Positions 53,548 through 61,590 of a stretch of 61,590 nucleotides of DNA are shown piece by piece; the first letter of the stretch is position 1; every line of letters begins with the position of its first letter. The translations under genes and the position numbers were made by a program. Origin of the DNA: Erysipelotrichaceae bacterium (GTDB lineage: Bacteria; Bacillota_I; Bacilli_A; Erysipelotrichales; Erysipelotrichaceae); contig JALENJ010000040.1 in the NCBI GenBank assembly GCA_022767445.1, positions 1 to 61,590 of the forward strand. The letters are read 5' to 3'. The notes under the pieces were generated by a model. It was not told the DNA's origin. It saw only the letters and a list, made by a program, of their open reading frames with translations, and ran no database searches.

Positions 53548-53989
53548 CTTTTTCTTCCTTCCATGTTGCGATAAATAATAATCCCACACCTATGCATAGT
53601 GCCATGTCCGCAACATTAAACACTGGGAAATCATAACCAAATATATAGAAATTCAAAAAGTCTCTTACGTAATTTAACCATAGACGATCAATTAAATTAC
53701 CAGCAGCACCAGCAATCATAAAGCTAATCGCAACCCCAGTTAACTTACCAGGCTTCTTAGTATGTAAGTACCAAATCATAAAGCCAATCGCTACCGCCGC
53801 AACCAACGCCAACAATCCTTGTTGGCCTGACAACAAGGACCAAGCCATACCTGTATTCTGTACATACGTAATATGAAAGAAACCAGAAATCACAGGAATA
53901 TCATGGAATAAACCCAATCCAGCTGCCCAAATCTTAGATAGCTGATCAACAATCAATGTTATTAAAATAATAGCTATATATAAAATCAT
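53519..53989 (-). CDS. lspA: Lipoprotein signal peptidase (signal peptidase II)
   Basis: Aspartyl membrane protease that cleaves lipoprotein signal peptides after diacylation, 156 residues with four membrane helices. Catalytic aspartates are in AGAAGNLIDRLWL and FNVADMAL. Start chosen at 53989 (MILYIAIILITLIVDQLSK); the in-frame ATG at 54031 overlaps the upstream gene. It is needed to mature the BMP lipoprotein and the esterase-like lipoprotein encoded in this same window. Confidence 0.95.
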   Translation of the reverse strand: MILYIAIILITLIVDQLSKIWAAGLGLFHDIPVISGFFHITYVQNTGMAWSLLSGQQGLLALVAAVAIGFMIWYLHTKKPGKLTGVAISFMIAGAAGNLIDRLWLNYVRDFLNFYIFGYDFPVFNVADMALCIGVGLLFIATWKEEKDGKTDVDRK

Positions 53990-53993
53990 CTTG

Positions 53994-54539
53994 TTACTTT
54001 CCCTTCTGATACACCTGTGTAAACTTCGCATATTCTAATAAAGCATATGGTTCATACTGCATGCTTAATTTATCATATGCTTTTTCAAACATTGTACTAT
54101 CTGTTTCTTCCATCAATCTTTGTCTCAAACATTGATGGATTATATTAGATACATCTTTATCAAAGATATGATGTCTTACAGATACAACACTGTTGTCTTT
54201 ACCAACTGCAATAACTTCAAAAGTATAGATACGATCACTATCGATTGAATCAATAAACTTCTGATCTCCATCTTTCACATAGAATGGAATATCACTAGCC
54301 TCAAGTACATCGAATATCTCAATCACAAACGCATCTACAATACCCTTTTGAATCAAAGAGATTGTGATATTCGATTGATTCAATCGACTCAACTCATCCT
54401 TTTGCCAAAAATCATCTTTGATGACAAACAAAAATGTATCATCCCTAAAATCCAACCAAATACCACTATCGCTATTTTCTAAAATATCACCAACGTGATA
54501 AACACTCTCATTTTTCATATTCAACATATTACCATCCAT
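53994..54539 (-). CDS. Hypothetical acidic protein upstream of lspA
   Basis: Unrecognised soluble protein of 181 residues, acidic, without a signal peptide or membrane segment. It alternates predicted strands (GIWLDFRDDTFLFVIKDD, SNITISLIQKGIVDAFVIEIFDVL, YTFEVIAVG) with a helical C-terminal part (NIIHQCLRQRLMEET ... LLEYAKFTQVYQ). The ATG shares one base with the DUF4298 stop (TAATG), and lspA begins four bases after its stop. In-frame ATGs at 54527 and 54518 are alternative starts. The coupling suggests a two-gene module with DUF4298. Confidence 0.6.
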   Translation of the reverse strand: MDGNMLNMKNESVYHVGDILENSDSGIWLDFRDDTFLFVIKDDFWQKDELSRLNQSNITISLIQKGIVDAFVIEIFDVLEASDIPFYVKDGDQKFIDSIDSDRIYTFEVIAVGKDNSVVSVRHHIFDKDVSNIIHQCLRQRLMEETDSTMFEKAYDKLSMQYEPYALLEYAKFTQVYQKGK

Positions 54540-54853
54540 TAATGCTTACGCATATACTCACTAACAAATTCTAATTGTGATAATGCATACTCATACATAT
54601 CACCAAACACATCATACAAGCCATCTTCCGACAATATACCAGCTTTGATATCAGCTGGAAGTTTACCATCTTGATACAGCTGTACATCATCAAACCAATC
54701 TTGACTACTATAGTAAGCACTTAATTGATCATATTGTTTCATACTAGCCTTTAGCTGTTCAAAAGCAATCTTTGCTTGATCTAACTTCTCTTTCACTTCT
54801 TCCATGTTTTTCTCCATGGTATTTATCCTATTTAACTGTTGATTAATATTCAT
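54539..54853 (-). CDS. DUF4298 domain protein, small coiled coil
   Basis: Helical protein of about 104 residues that I assign to DUF4298, function unknown. The first 45 residues are a heptad-like coiled coil (INTMEKNMEEVKEKLDQAKIAFEQL); the second half has the family block YYSSQDWFDDVQLYQDGKLP and SEDGLYDVFGD. Start at 54853 (MNINQQL), with AGGGTG upstream; GTG at 54862 and ATG at 54859 are possible. It heads the transcript DUF4298-hypothetical-lspA-rluD-rhomboid-comEB from an extended -10 promoter. Confidence 0.65.
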   Translation of the reverse strand: MNINQQLNRINTMEKNMEEVKEKLDQAKIAFEQLKASMKQYDQLSAYYSSQDWFDDVQLYQDGKLPADIKAGILSEDGLYDVFGDMYEYALSQLEFVSEYMRKH

Positions 54854-54869
54854 TTTCATCACCCTATCT

Positions 54870-54878
54870 ATTCTACCA
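54870..54878 (-). promoter_or_regulatory. Promoter of the DUF4298-lspA-rluD-rhomboid-comEB operon
   Basis: The minus strand reads TGG-TAGAAT, an extended -10 box 16 bases before the preferred ATG at 54853. It lies just after the pgcA terminator, so a new transcript starts here. Confidence 0.5.
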
Positions 54879-54890
54879 TAGACATTAAAA

Positions 54891-54910
54891 AAGATACCCG
54901 AAGGTATCTT
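54891..54910 (-). terminator. pgcA terminator
   Basis: AAGATACC / GGTATCTT form a perfect 8-bp stem with a CGAA-type tetraloop, followed on the minus strand by TTTTTTAATG. It begins within a few bases of the pgcA stop. Confidence 0.85.
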
Positions 54911-54912
54911 AA

Positions 54913-56607
54913 TTACTCAATCGCATTCACGATGCCGAGTACTGCTTCTTTGATCTTTGCATTGACCGCAAGTGCTTCTTCTCTAGAGTTTTGTTGTGTG
55001 TAGAAGTAGAACTTGATCTTTGGTTCTGTACCAGAAGGTCTTACCGCAAACCAACTATTGTTATCAAGATAGAATCGCAATACGTTGGAAGCTGGGATAT
55101 CTTCATATCCATGTAGGTAATCAATAACTTTCTCTACTTTATATCCAGCAATCTGTGTTGGTAGATTTGCGCGAATTGTTGCCATCATACGTTTGATTCT
55201 CTCAGCTCCTGCGATTCCTTCTAAAACAAGGTTTGGCTCATCTTCCGCAAAGAATCCATATTTTGCGTACAATTCTTGTAGTACATTCCATAGTGTCTTT
55301 CCTTGTTTGCGGTAGTAGGCTGCAGCTTCTGCGACTAGCATACCTGCTGAGATACCGTCTTTATCACGAATATCTACACTTGCCGCATATCCTACGGATT
55401 CCTCATAACCAAATAGGTATGTATATCCTTGTTCTAACAAGGCCGGAATTCTACCACAGATATTCTTAAATCCAGTCAGTGCTTCAAACATCTCTACACC
55501 ATAGGCTTTTGCCATGATAGTACTCATTGTCGATGTAACAATTGACTTCACCATTGCGCCCTTAGCTGGAAGTGTACCGGCACTCTTATGTCCTTCTAGA
55601 ATATAGTTTACTAACAAGTATCCTGTTTGGTTACCGTTAAGAGGAATGTAGTTATCATTATCATCACGTAGTTCTATCGCAAAGCGATCGCTATCTGGGT
55701 CTGTAGCCATTAGTAACTCAGCGCCAACCTTCTTACCAAGTTCCTCGCTCATCTTGAAAGCTGCAGGACTTTCTGGGTTCGGATAACCAACTGTTGTAAA
55801 ATTTGGATCTGGATTCTGTTGTTCAGGAACGATATGCCAGTTTGTAAAGCCACGGTCCTTCATCATCGTTGCAAATGGAATAGAACCTGCACCATTGAGT
55901 GGTGTATATACCAGTGGGATATCTAAATCAATCTCATCACCACTATGAATTGCTAGGCTTTCAACCAAGTCGAGATATGCACGATCATATTCTTCTGATA
56001 AAACAACGATCTTTCCACTTTGTACGCCTTCTTCAAAATCAGATTTCTTGATACCATGCCAGATATCAACAGCGTTAATCTTTTCTTCCATGCCATCCGC
56101 TACAGTACTGCTAACTTGGCATCCATCTGACCAATATGCTTTATAGCCATTGTACTCTTTTGGATTATGGGAAGCTGTAATGTTAATACCTGAAGTCGTA
56201 TTTAGCTTACGAATCATAAATGCGAGTTCTGGTGTTGGTCTTAGGTCTTTAAATACATATGCTTTAATGCCATTTGCCGCAAAGATACCAGCTGCCAATT
56301 GCGAGAATTCCTTGGAGAAATGACGGGGGTCATGTGCAATGACAACACCTTTATCCATCGCTTCTTGTCCTTGCATACAGATGTATTCCGCAATACCTTG
56401 ACTTGCTTTACCAACAGTATAGAAATTCATTCGGTTTGTACCAGCACCAACGATACCACGTAATCCAGCTGTACCAAATGCTAGATTTTGATAGAATCTC
56501 TCTTTGATTTCATTATCGTCATCTTTAATCTTGATGAGTTCTTCTCTGAGTGGATCATTTTCTGGTAACATCTTTACCCACTCATCATATCTTTGTTTAT
56601 AATCCAT
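54913..56607 (-). CDS. pgcA: Phosphoglucomutase/phosphomannomutase
   Basis: Alpha-D-phosphohexomutase of 564 residues. The phosphoserine loop is GINITASHNPKEYNGYK (about 143), the Mg loop ATDPDSDRFA (about 307), the sugar loop GYEESVGYA (about 405) and the phosphate loop VRPSGTEPKIKFY (about 523). The N-terminal GTAGLRGIVGAGTNRMN is typical of the Bacillus PgcA group, which makes glucose-1-phosphate for cell-wall polymers. It stands between two terminators and is probably monocistronic. Confidence 0.95.
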   Translation of the reverse strand: MDYKQRYDEWVKMLPENDPLREELIKIKDDDNEIKERFYQNLAFGTAGLRGIVGAGTNRMNFYTVGKASQGIAEYICMQGQEAMDKGVVIAHDPRHFSKEFSQLAAGIFAANGIKAYVFKDLRPTPELAFMIRKLNTTSGINITASHNPKEYNGYKAYWSDGCQVSSTVADGMEEKINAVDIWHGIKKSDFEEGVQSGKIVVLSEEYDRAYLDLVESLAIHSGDEIDLDIPLVYTPLNGAGSIPFATMMKDRGFTNWHIVPEQQNPDPNFTTVGYPNPESPAAFKMSEELGKKVGAELLMATDPDSDRFAIELRDDNDNYIPLNGNQTGYLLVNYILEGHKSAGTLPAKGAMVKSIVTSTMSTIMAKAYGVEMFEALTGFKNICGRIPALLEQGYTYLFGYEESVGYAASVDIRDKDGISAGMLVAEAAAYYRKQGKTLWNVLQELYAKYGFFAEDEPNLVLEGIAGAERIKRMMATIRANLPTQIAGYKVEKVIDYLHGYEDIPASNVLRFYLDNNSWFAVRPSGTEPKIKFYFYTQQNSREEALAVNAKIKEAVLGIVNAIE

Positions 56608-56681
56608 TATCTTTACCTCCGATGATATGTACTTTTATTTTAAACTAAATTAGACAATGTTGGAATATATCTCTTTGAAAA

Positions 56682-56707
56682 GAAGATACCTGCAATCAAG
56701 TATCTTC
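56682..56707 (-). terminator. Terminator of the nucleoside ABC operon
   Basis: GAAGATAC / GTATCTTC form a perfect 8-bp stem with a 10-base loop, followed on the minus strand by TTTTCAAAG. It starts about ten bases after the stop of the last permease gene. Confidence 0.75.
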
Positions 56708-56717
56708 TCAATCCAAT

Positions 56718-57644
56718 TTATTTTGTTTTCACGGATGCGAGTTGTTTCTTGGTACTGATACCGATAATGATCAGAATCACCAATACGGATACGTAAGGAA
56801 TAATATTAACCAACTCAGATGGTAATCCCTCTAACAATAATACATTTACAACTGCTTGTGCAACCGCAAATATCATTGTCACAAGAATGACAACACCAAG
56901 ATTATTACCACCTACCGCAGCTGCCGCAATACCAATCCAACCACGTGAAGCTATCATATTACTAGAGTAGAATGACATATATCCCATAGATAGATATGCA
57001 CCACCTAAAGCAGCCAATACACAGGATAATACAGCCGCAATCGTACGAACACGATTCACTTTAATACCTACGGATTCAGCCGCATGTTCATCTAGGCCAC
57101 AGGCCTTCATTCTTAAGCCAAATGGTGTCTTATATACAAGAATGAATAATAAGATTGTAATCAATACACATACATAAGTTAAGAAGTAGTGTCCACTTAA
57201 GATACTGCCAAGGAATGGAATCTTTTCGATGAATGGAATATTGATTGTTGGTAATACTTTGGATGGTAAGCTAGCTGTTGTTCCTTTGGAACCAGTCCAC
57301 AACAGCAACAAGTAAATCGCAAAGTCTGCAGAGAACAAGTTCAACGCAATACCTACCATAATAGGACTTGCCTTCATCTTGATTGTAAAGAACGCAAGCA
57401 CAAGACCGCAGACAACACCAATACCAATCGCACCTAATAAACCAATCCAAGCAGAACCAGTAATCGCACTAAAGTAAACACCAAATAAAGCCGCAAAGTT
57501 CATAACACCTTCAATTGCGATATTAGGAATACCCGCAAGAGAAGATACGTAAGAAGAAAGAGAAGCGTATACAAGCGGAGCTCCAACACGAATAACGATG
57601 AAGATAAAGCTTGCATTTAAGAGTTGCTGGAATAGATTAGCCAT
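56718..57644 (-). CDS. nupQ: Nucleoside ABC transporter permease (NupQ/YufQ type)
   Basis: Inner-membrane permease of the BPD_transp_2 family, 308 residues with about eight or nine membrane segments. The family loop ESVGIKVNRVRTIAAVLSCVLAALGGAYLSMGY and the following SSNMIASRGWIGIAAAAVGG are typical of riboside importers. It overlaps the second permease gene by eight bases; the two form a heterodimer channel with the ATPase encoded upstream. Nucleoside (purine or pyrimidine) is the likely substrate class. Confidence 0.92.
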   Translation of the reverse strand: MANLFQQLLNASFIFIVIRVGAPLVYASLSSYVSSLAGIPNIAIEGVMNFAALFGVYFSAITGSAWIGLLGAIGIGVVCGLVLAFFTIKMKASPIMVGIALNLFSADFAIYLLLLWTGSKGTTASLPSKVLPTINIPFIEKIPFLGSILSGHYFLTYVCVLITILLFILVYKTPFGLRMKACGLDEHAAESVGIKVNRVRTIAAVLSCVLAALGGAYLSMGYMSFYSSNMIASRGWIGIAAAAVGGNNLGVVILVTMIFAVAQAVVNVLLLEGLPSELVNIIPYVSVLVILIIIGISTKKQLASVKTK

Positions 57645-58725
57645 TCTTCTTTTCCTCCTTTAATAACTGTCTTGAACGCCACTTCCGTAGGAAGAATTGC
57701 GAAGAAATTAATAGCGTTAGGATAACTTCAACAACAGAAATCATCTTGATATCAATATATGGTAAATCATTCGCCAATAACTGCGCTGAAGCGCGTAGAT
57801 AACTAATGCCAAACGCCGCAATCAATACACCAATTGGATCATTCTTACCAAGCATTGCCATTAATGCACCAGTAAAGCCAAGACCTGGAAGAACTGTCCA
57901 AGTGAATGCTTGATACATACCCAACAACTCAACTGAAGCCCCCATACCACCAAGTGCACCAGCTAAGAAGTGAACTGCCATGAACATTCCTACAGCACCC
58001 ATACCAGAGTACTTCGCAAAGTTAGCGTTAATACCTGTCATACGAATTGCATAACCTAACTTCGTCTTATATAAGAGAATGTAGATAAATACAACTGCCA
58101 ACAACATGATAATCAAACCAGTATGAACCTGTGTTCGAGGAATCAAGTTAGAAAGTTTCGCAGTTTTGATAAAGTTCGCGGATGCTGTACCATTGACACC
58201 ACCAACTGCTAAGAAATTCTTTAGAATATAGTAACCAATGCCAAATAGAATACTATTCATCATAAGTGAGATTACCATCTCATCTGCTTTATAACGTAAG
58301 CTGATGATACCTGGAATCAAAGAGATCACAGCCCCAAATAAAGTAGCCATCGCAATTGGAATCAAGGAATCAATAAAGCTGTTTCCTGTCATAAAGACAG
58401 GATTGATCGCAAATACAGTCGCTACAATACCTGATAGATAGAACACGCCTTCTGTACCTAGGTTGAATAAGTTTGTTCTAAAGTATAACAGTGTGGCAAG
58501 ACCTGCAAATGTAAGTGGAATCACCTTAACAATTACATATCCAAAGTAGTTAGGTTTTGTTAGTGGATATGTTAATAAACGAATAAAATCAGTCACTGGT
58601 TGTTTGGATACAAACGCAAGTACGATAAACGTTACAGCTAGCGCAATCGCGATAGATGCTAAGATACGTAAGGCTTCAAATGGACCATCGTCTGTAATAC
58701 GAAATTTCTTTTTATTTGTACTCAT
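57637..58725 (-). CDS. nupP: Nucleoside ABC transporter permease (NupP/YufP type)
   Basis: Second permease of the importer, 362 residues with about ten membrane segments. It has the family regions LFNLGTEGVFYLSGIVATVFA and YAIRMTGINANFAKYSGMG. The start overlaps the ATPase stop by four bases. The C-terminal basic stretch (RKWRSRQLLKEEKK) lies at the cytoplasm. Confidence 0.92.
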   Translation of the reverse strand: MSTNKKKFRITDDGPFEALRILASIAIALAVTFIVLAFVSKQPVTDFIRLLTYPLTKPNYFGYVIVKVIPLTFAGLATLLYFRTNLFNLGTEGVFYLSGIVATVFAINPVFMTGNSFIDSLIPIAMATLFGAVISLIPGIISLRYKADEMVISLMMNSILFGIGYYILKNFLAVGGVNGTASANFIKTAKLSNLIPRTQVHTGLIIMLLAVVFIYILLYKTKLGYAIRMTGINANFAKYSGMGAVGMFMAVHFLAGALGGMGASVELLGMYQAFTWTVLPGLGFTGALMAMLGKNDPIGVLIAAFGISYLRASAQLLANDLPYIDIKMISVVEVILTLLISSQFFLRKWRSRQLLKEEKKNG

Positions 58726-60281
58726 TTACTAGCCTCCATAATTTCTTCTGCGCTTTGTTTCTTAGTACCTAACATGTAGAAACCAAGTTCATTGGCAGTC
58801 ACATCTTTCGCGTTTTTAAAGTACGCTACAATCTTACCTTCATACATAACAATCAAAGAATCACTTACAGACATGACTTCATTTAAGTCTGCACTGATTA
58901 ATAAGATTGCGGCTCCATCATTTCTCATATCAATTAACTGATGATGAATATAATTAGCAGAACCAATATCAATACCACGTGTTGGTTGCGAAGCAATTAA
59001 GCACTTAGGGTTTGTTTGCCACTCACGTGCTACTACAACCTTCTGAATGTTACCACCAGAAAGAGAATTGATACGTTGCTTTTCAGAGCCAGTCTTAACC
59101 TGGAACTTCTGTATTAACTCTTGGGAAATCTGACGAATATTCTTGCCCTTCATAAATAACTTACCGGAGTATTTTGGACGACGATAATAAGTTGAGATTG
59201 CATTATCTTGGATACTTGCGGTAGCTGCGATACCATCTTGCATACGATCTTCTGGAATATAAGCAAGACCAGCATTACGTTTGTTATAGATTGTATCAGT
59301 TGAGATATCTTTACCTGCAAGCATGACTTTACCACTTTGATAAGCTTCCATACCAGTAATGACTTTGATTAACTCTTCTTGGCCATTTCCCTGTACACCT
59401 GCGATACCTAATATCTCACCACTGTGTACCGCAAAACTAACATCATCAACCTTCTTAATATCACCAACTGTAAAAGAAAGATTCTCAACAGATAATACTT
59501 TCTCTACATTCTCTACCGGCTTACGCAAAGCATCATAAGAATTTTCAAGACTTCTACCAATGATCAACTCAGTCAATTTATCAACTGTAATATCACTAGC
59601 ATCATATGTACCCTTTGTTTCACCAGAACGAATTACCGTGATACGATCGGAGATTTCTTTCACCTCATTTAGCTTATGAGAAATAAAGATAATGGTATGA
59701 CCAAGTTTCTTAAATCCCTTAAGCTGTTCAAATAGTTGTTTGGTTTCCTGTGGTGTAAGTACAGCCGTAGGCTCATCTAGAATGATGATTTCCGCATTGC
59801 GGTATAGAGTCTTAAGTATCTCTACTTTTTGTTTTGCGCTGACAGTTAAATCACCTACTAAGTCCGTCGCATGTATCTCATCAAATTGGTATTTTTTCGC
59901 AAGTTCATCCGTAATGCGATTGGCTTTTTCCATATCGATAAAGCCATTGGCTTTCTTTGGTTCAGCACCAAGTACTACATTTTGTGCAACAGTAAAAGAT
60001 GGTATCAACATAAAATGTTGATGAACCATACCAATGCCATTTTCAATCGCATCCATACTGGATGAATAATTAATCTCTTTGCCCTTATAGAAGATTTTAC
60101 CTTCTGTTTGTTTTTCAATTGCAAAGATGATATTCATCAGTGTAGATTTACCAGCACCGTTTTCACCGCAAATGGAATGTATCTCTCCTTTTTCAAAGGA
60201 GATACTGATATTGCGGTTAGCAACTGTACCATTTGGATATATCTTTGTAATACCATCTAACTTCAAAATCGTATTGTCCAT
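58722..60281 (-). CDS. nupO: Nucleoside ABC transporter ATP-binding protein (NupO/YufO type)
   Basis: Double ATPase of 519 residues, as in sugar and nucleoside importers of the RbsA class. Domain 1 has Walker A GENGAGKST (about 39-47) and Walker B IIILDEPTAVL with a signature that departs from LSGGQ (LTVSAKQKVEIL). Domain 2 (from about 265) has a degenerate Walker A GVQGNGQEE and a canonical NSLSGGNIQK signature. One consensus and one degenerate site is the usual arrangement. It lies 67 bases after the binding-protein gene, behind a stable hairpin. Confidence 0.93.
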   Translation of the reverse strand: MDNTILKLDGITKIYPNGTVANRNISISFEKGEIHSICGENGAGKSTLMNIIFAIEKQTEGKIFYKGKEINYSSSMDAIENGIGMVHQHFMLIPSFTVAQNVVLGAEPKKANGFIDMEKANRITDELAKKYQFDEIHATDLVGDLTVSAKQKVEILKTLYRNAEIIILDEPTAVLTPQETKQLFEQLKGFKKLGHTIIFISHKLNEVKEISDRITVIRSGETKGTYDASDITVDKLTELIIGRSLENSYDALRKPVENVEKVLSVENLSFTVGDIKKVDDVSFAVHSGEILGIAGVQGNGQEELIKVITGMEAYQSGKVMLAGKDISTDTIYNKRNAGLAYIPEDRMQDGIAATASIQDNAISTYYRRPKYSGKLFMKGKNIRQISQELIQKFQVKTGSEKQRINSLSGGNIQKVVVAREWQTNPKCLIASQPTRGIDIGSANYIHHQLIDMRNDGAAILLISADLNEVMSVSDSLIVMYEGKIVAYFKNAKDVTANELGFYMLGTKKQSAEEIMEASK

Positions 60282-60300
60282 ATTACAACCCCTTTAATGA

Positions 60301-60328
60301 AGATGCTCTACCTTTCGATAGAGCATCT
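60301..60328 (-). repeat. Stable intercistronic hairpin between binding protein and ATPase genes
   Basis: AGATGCTCTA / TAGAGCATCT form a perfect 10-bp stem with an 8-base loop. No T-run follows on the minus strand, so it is not a full terminator. Such hairpins protect the upstream mRNA and lower downstream expression, fitting the need for excess binding protein. Confidence 0.6.
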
Positions 60329-60348
60329 GTTATATGTTTAAACTAGAA

Positions 60349-61437
60349 TTACTTAAGGCCAACTTTCTCTAACCAAGTATCATATGCTTTATCATCCTTT
60401 AATTGGTCATTGACTTTAATTTCGCCATTCATCAGCTTTGTCTTCATCTCTTCAACTTTTTGTAGTTGCTCTTCTGTCATATTTGCTTTGTAATTTTCGT
60501 TTTCAGCAAGTCCAACAGCTCCATCCACAAAGCCTAATGTCTTTTGTGTGCCGTATTCAGCTGTACCATCAAGCATTAACTTAATGGATTGTAAGATACC
60601 TTCGTCACACTTCTTTTCAGAAGATGTAAGAATGCGTGCAGCAAGTTCAGGCTTACCACTCATAGATGCGTATTGATCAGAGTCAACACCGATAGCCCAG
60701 AAGTTTTCCTCAGCAGCAGCTTCGAAGATACCATTTCCAGAACCACCAGCAGCGTGGTAGATTACATCAGCACCTTGCTTATTCATGTTCAATGCAATTT
60801 CCTTGGCAGTTGCAGGATCACCAAATCCACCTACGAAACCAGAAACAACCTTTACATCTGGATTTACATCATATGCACCTTGCATAAATCCAGCTAAGAA
60901 CTGACGGATACCCGGTGTATCAACACCGCCTACACAACCTACTACATTAGATTCCGTCTTAACACCAGCAACAACACCAGCTAAATAACCAGCTTCATTT
61001 GCGGCATAAGTAATTGAGTAAACATTGCTTAATGAGTTTGCTTCAGCATCGCTGTAGTCGAAGTTTAGGAACTTGATATCAGGATATTCTTGTGCAACTG
61101 CAAGCATGTATGACTCATATTGGAAATTACCTGAGATGATAATTCCATAGCCATCATCAGCAGCTTGACGATATGCTGTATCCCAACCAGCAGCGTCTGT
61201 ACCCATTTCAATTAGTTTTGTCTCAACTTGATCACCATACTTTTCTTGAACTGCTTCAAGACCTTTGTACGTTGTGTCAAAGTAAGACTGGTCACCGATG
61301 TAAGGTAAAATTAATGCAATCTTTGTTTTGTCATTGGAACCTGTTGCTGTAGAAGCTTCTGTTCCCCCGTTGTTTCCACATCCAACCATGGACATAGCTA
61401 CAACTGATCCAAGAAACAGCTTGGAAATCTTATTCAT
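60349..61437 (-). CDS. nupN: BMP-family nucleoside-binding lipoprotein (NupN-like)
   Basis: Substrate-binding lipoprotein of 362 residues. The signal peptide ends in the lipobox MVGC with Cys20, followed by a Gly/Asn/Thr linker. The mature part matches the BMP family: LILPYIGDQSYFDTTYKGLE, GTDAAGWDTAYRQAADDGYGIIISGN, FLNFDYS and VVGCVGGVDTPGIRQFLAGFMQG. Relatives (PnrA, NupN, BmpA) bind purine and other nucleosides. GGGAGG precedes the ATG. It heads the nupN-nupO-nupP-nupQ operon. Confidence 0.94.
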   Translation of the reverse strand: MNKISKLFLGSVVAMSMVGCGNNGGTEASTATGSNDKTKIALILPYIGDQSYFDTTYKGLEAVQEKYGDQVETKLIEMGTDAAGWDTAYRQAADDGYGIIISGNFQYESYMLAVAQEYPDIKFLNFDYSDAEANSLSNVYSITYAANEAGYLAGVVAGVKTESNVVGCVGGVDTPGIRQFLAGFMQGAYDVNPDVKVVSGFVGGFGDPATAKEIALNMNKQGADVIYHAAGGSGNGIFEAAAEENFWAIGVDSDQYASMSGKPELAARILTSSEKKCDEGILQSIKLMLDGTAEYGTQKTLGFVDGAVGLAENENYKANMTEEQLQKVEEMKTKLMNGEIKVNDQLKDDKAYDTWLEKVGLK

Positions 61438-61494
61438 ATCTTTTCCTCCCTAAAATAAAATATGAAGCTACAAAGCAGGCAAGTGAATGCTAAA

Positions 61495-61564
61495 GTAAAA
61501 AATACACCCTTAGCAACTCCAAAACATTTATCTATATTTGTGTTTTGGTGAGTTGTGGGTGCAT
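61495..61564 (-). terminator. Long imperfect hairpin with T-run upstream of nupN
   Basis: ATGCACCC / GGGTGTAT, CAACT / AGTTG and CCAAAACA / TGTTTTGG stack into a stem of over 20 pairs with small bulges and a 14-base loop. On the minus strand a run of six T follows. It is either the terminator of a gene beyond the window or a leader attenuator of nupN, whose ATG is 58 bases further on. Confidence 0.6.
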
Positions 61565-61590
61565 TTAATTTCTCATAACTTTGCATTCCT

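Noticed and set aside
61438-61590. Purine riboswitch or IS remnant upstream of nupN
   Set aside because: The conserved purine-aptamer loops and junction are absent. The hairpin has no transposase ORF or target-site duplication that can be seen, so a mobile element is not supported.
1-61590. CRISPR array, prophage or genomic island
   Set aside because: No spaced direct repeats, phage structural genes or transposases were seen. The only recombinase is a Xer-type gene in a housekeeping operon, and gene order and base composition look uniform.

Overview
The window is a chromosomal segment of a low-GC Gram-positive bacterium. A PolC-type replicative polymerase, a T-box leader, a CIRCE element, a cre site, RNase HIII, MutS2, Asp23/YloU and FakA all point to Bacillota. 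The MEP isoprenoid gene dxs, the shortened Bacillus-type gene clusters, a threonyl-tRNA synthetase without a TGS domain and a DUF3196-like gene fit the Erysipelotrichia best, but the family assignment is inference. TGA behaves as a normal stop. I see no prophage, integrase island, rRNA or CRISPR array; the region is mostly housekeeping genes in tightly packed minus-strand operons. The longest stretch without a gene is the 278-base T-box leader before thrS.

Layout. 1-8.4 kb: nusB-xseA-xseB-ispA-dxs-recN-dinB-xerD (transcription termination, exonuclease VII, isoprenoids, DNA repair, recombination). 8.5-12.5 kb: a DUF5662 gene, guaB and the divergent proS. 12.5-15.5 kb: EIIA-Glc, a PHP phosphoesterase and a PTS EIIBC under a cre site. 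15.6-22 kb: thrS behind a T-box leader, and polC. 22-30.9 kb: yloU-fakA, an MFS exporter, then recG-rnc-galactokinase-like-HerA-like ATPase. 31-34 kb: murG-murB-ftsQ/divIB. 34-38.6 kb: tig-lon-engB with a CIRCE-controlled promoter in front of tig. 38.6-46 kb: a DUF3196-like gene, tRNA-Arg(UCU), a phosphodiesterase, cvpA-mutS2-uvrC and the divergent rnhC. 46-50.2 kb: a LURP-one-related protein, a Nudix hydrolase and a symporter-pyrF-pyrE operon behind a leader with an intrinsic terminator. 50.2-54.9 kb: a lipoprotein esterase broken by an in-frame stop, dCMP deaminase, rhomboid protease, RluD, LspA and two unknown small genes. 54.9-61.4 kb: phosphoglucomutase and a complete BMP-type nucleoside ABC importer.

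The most notable points are these. First, a DAACS symporter is translationally coupled to pyrF and followed by pyrE. With the nucleoside ABC importer and dCMP deaminase nearby this suggests an orotate-uptake route to UMP, and its leader has a short pyrimidine-rich ORF ending just before a terminator, as in translation-coupled pyrimidine attenuation. Second, tig has a CIRCE element placed exactly at its distal promoter and encodes a 45-residue lysine-rich C-terminal tail. Third, several genes (recG, rnhC, possibly the DUF5662 gene) have strong -10 boxes 6-7 bases before the start codon, which predicts leaderless mRNAs. Fourth, a predicted lipoprotein esterase is interrupted by one in-frame TAA.
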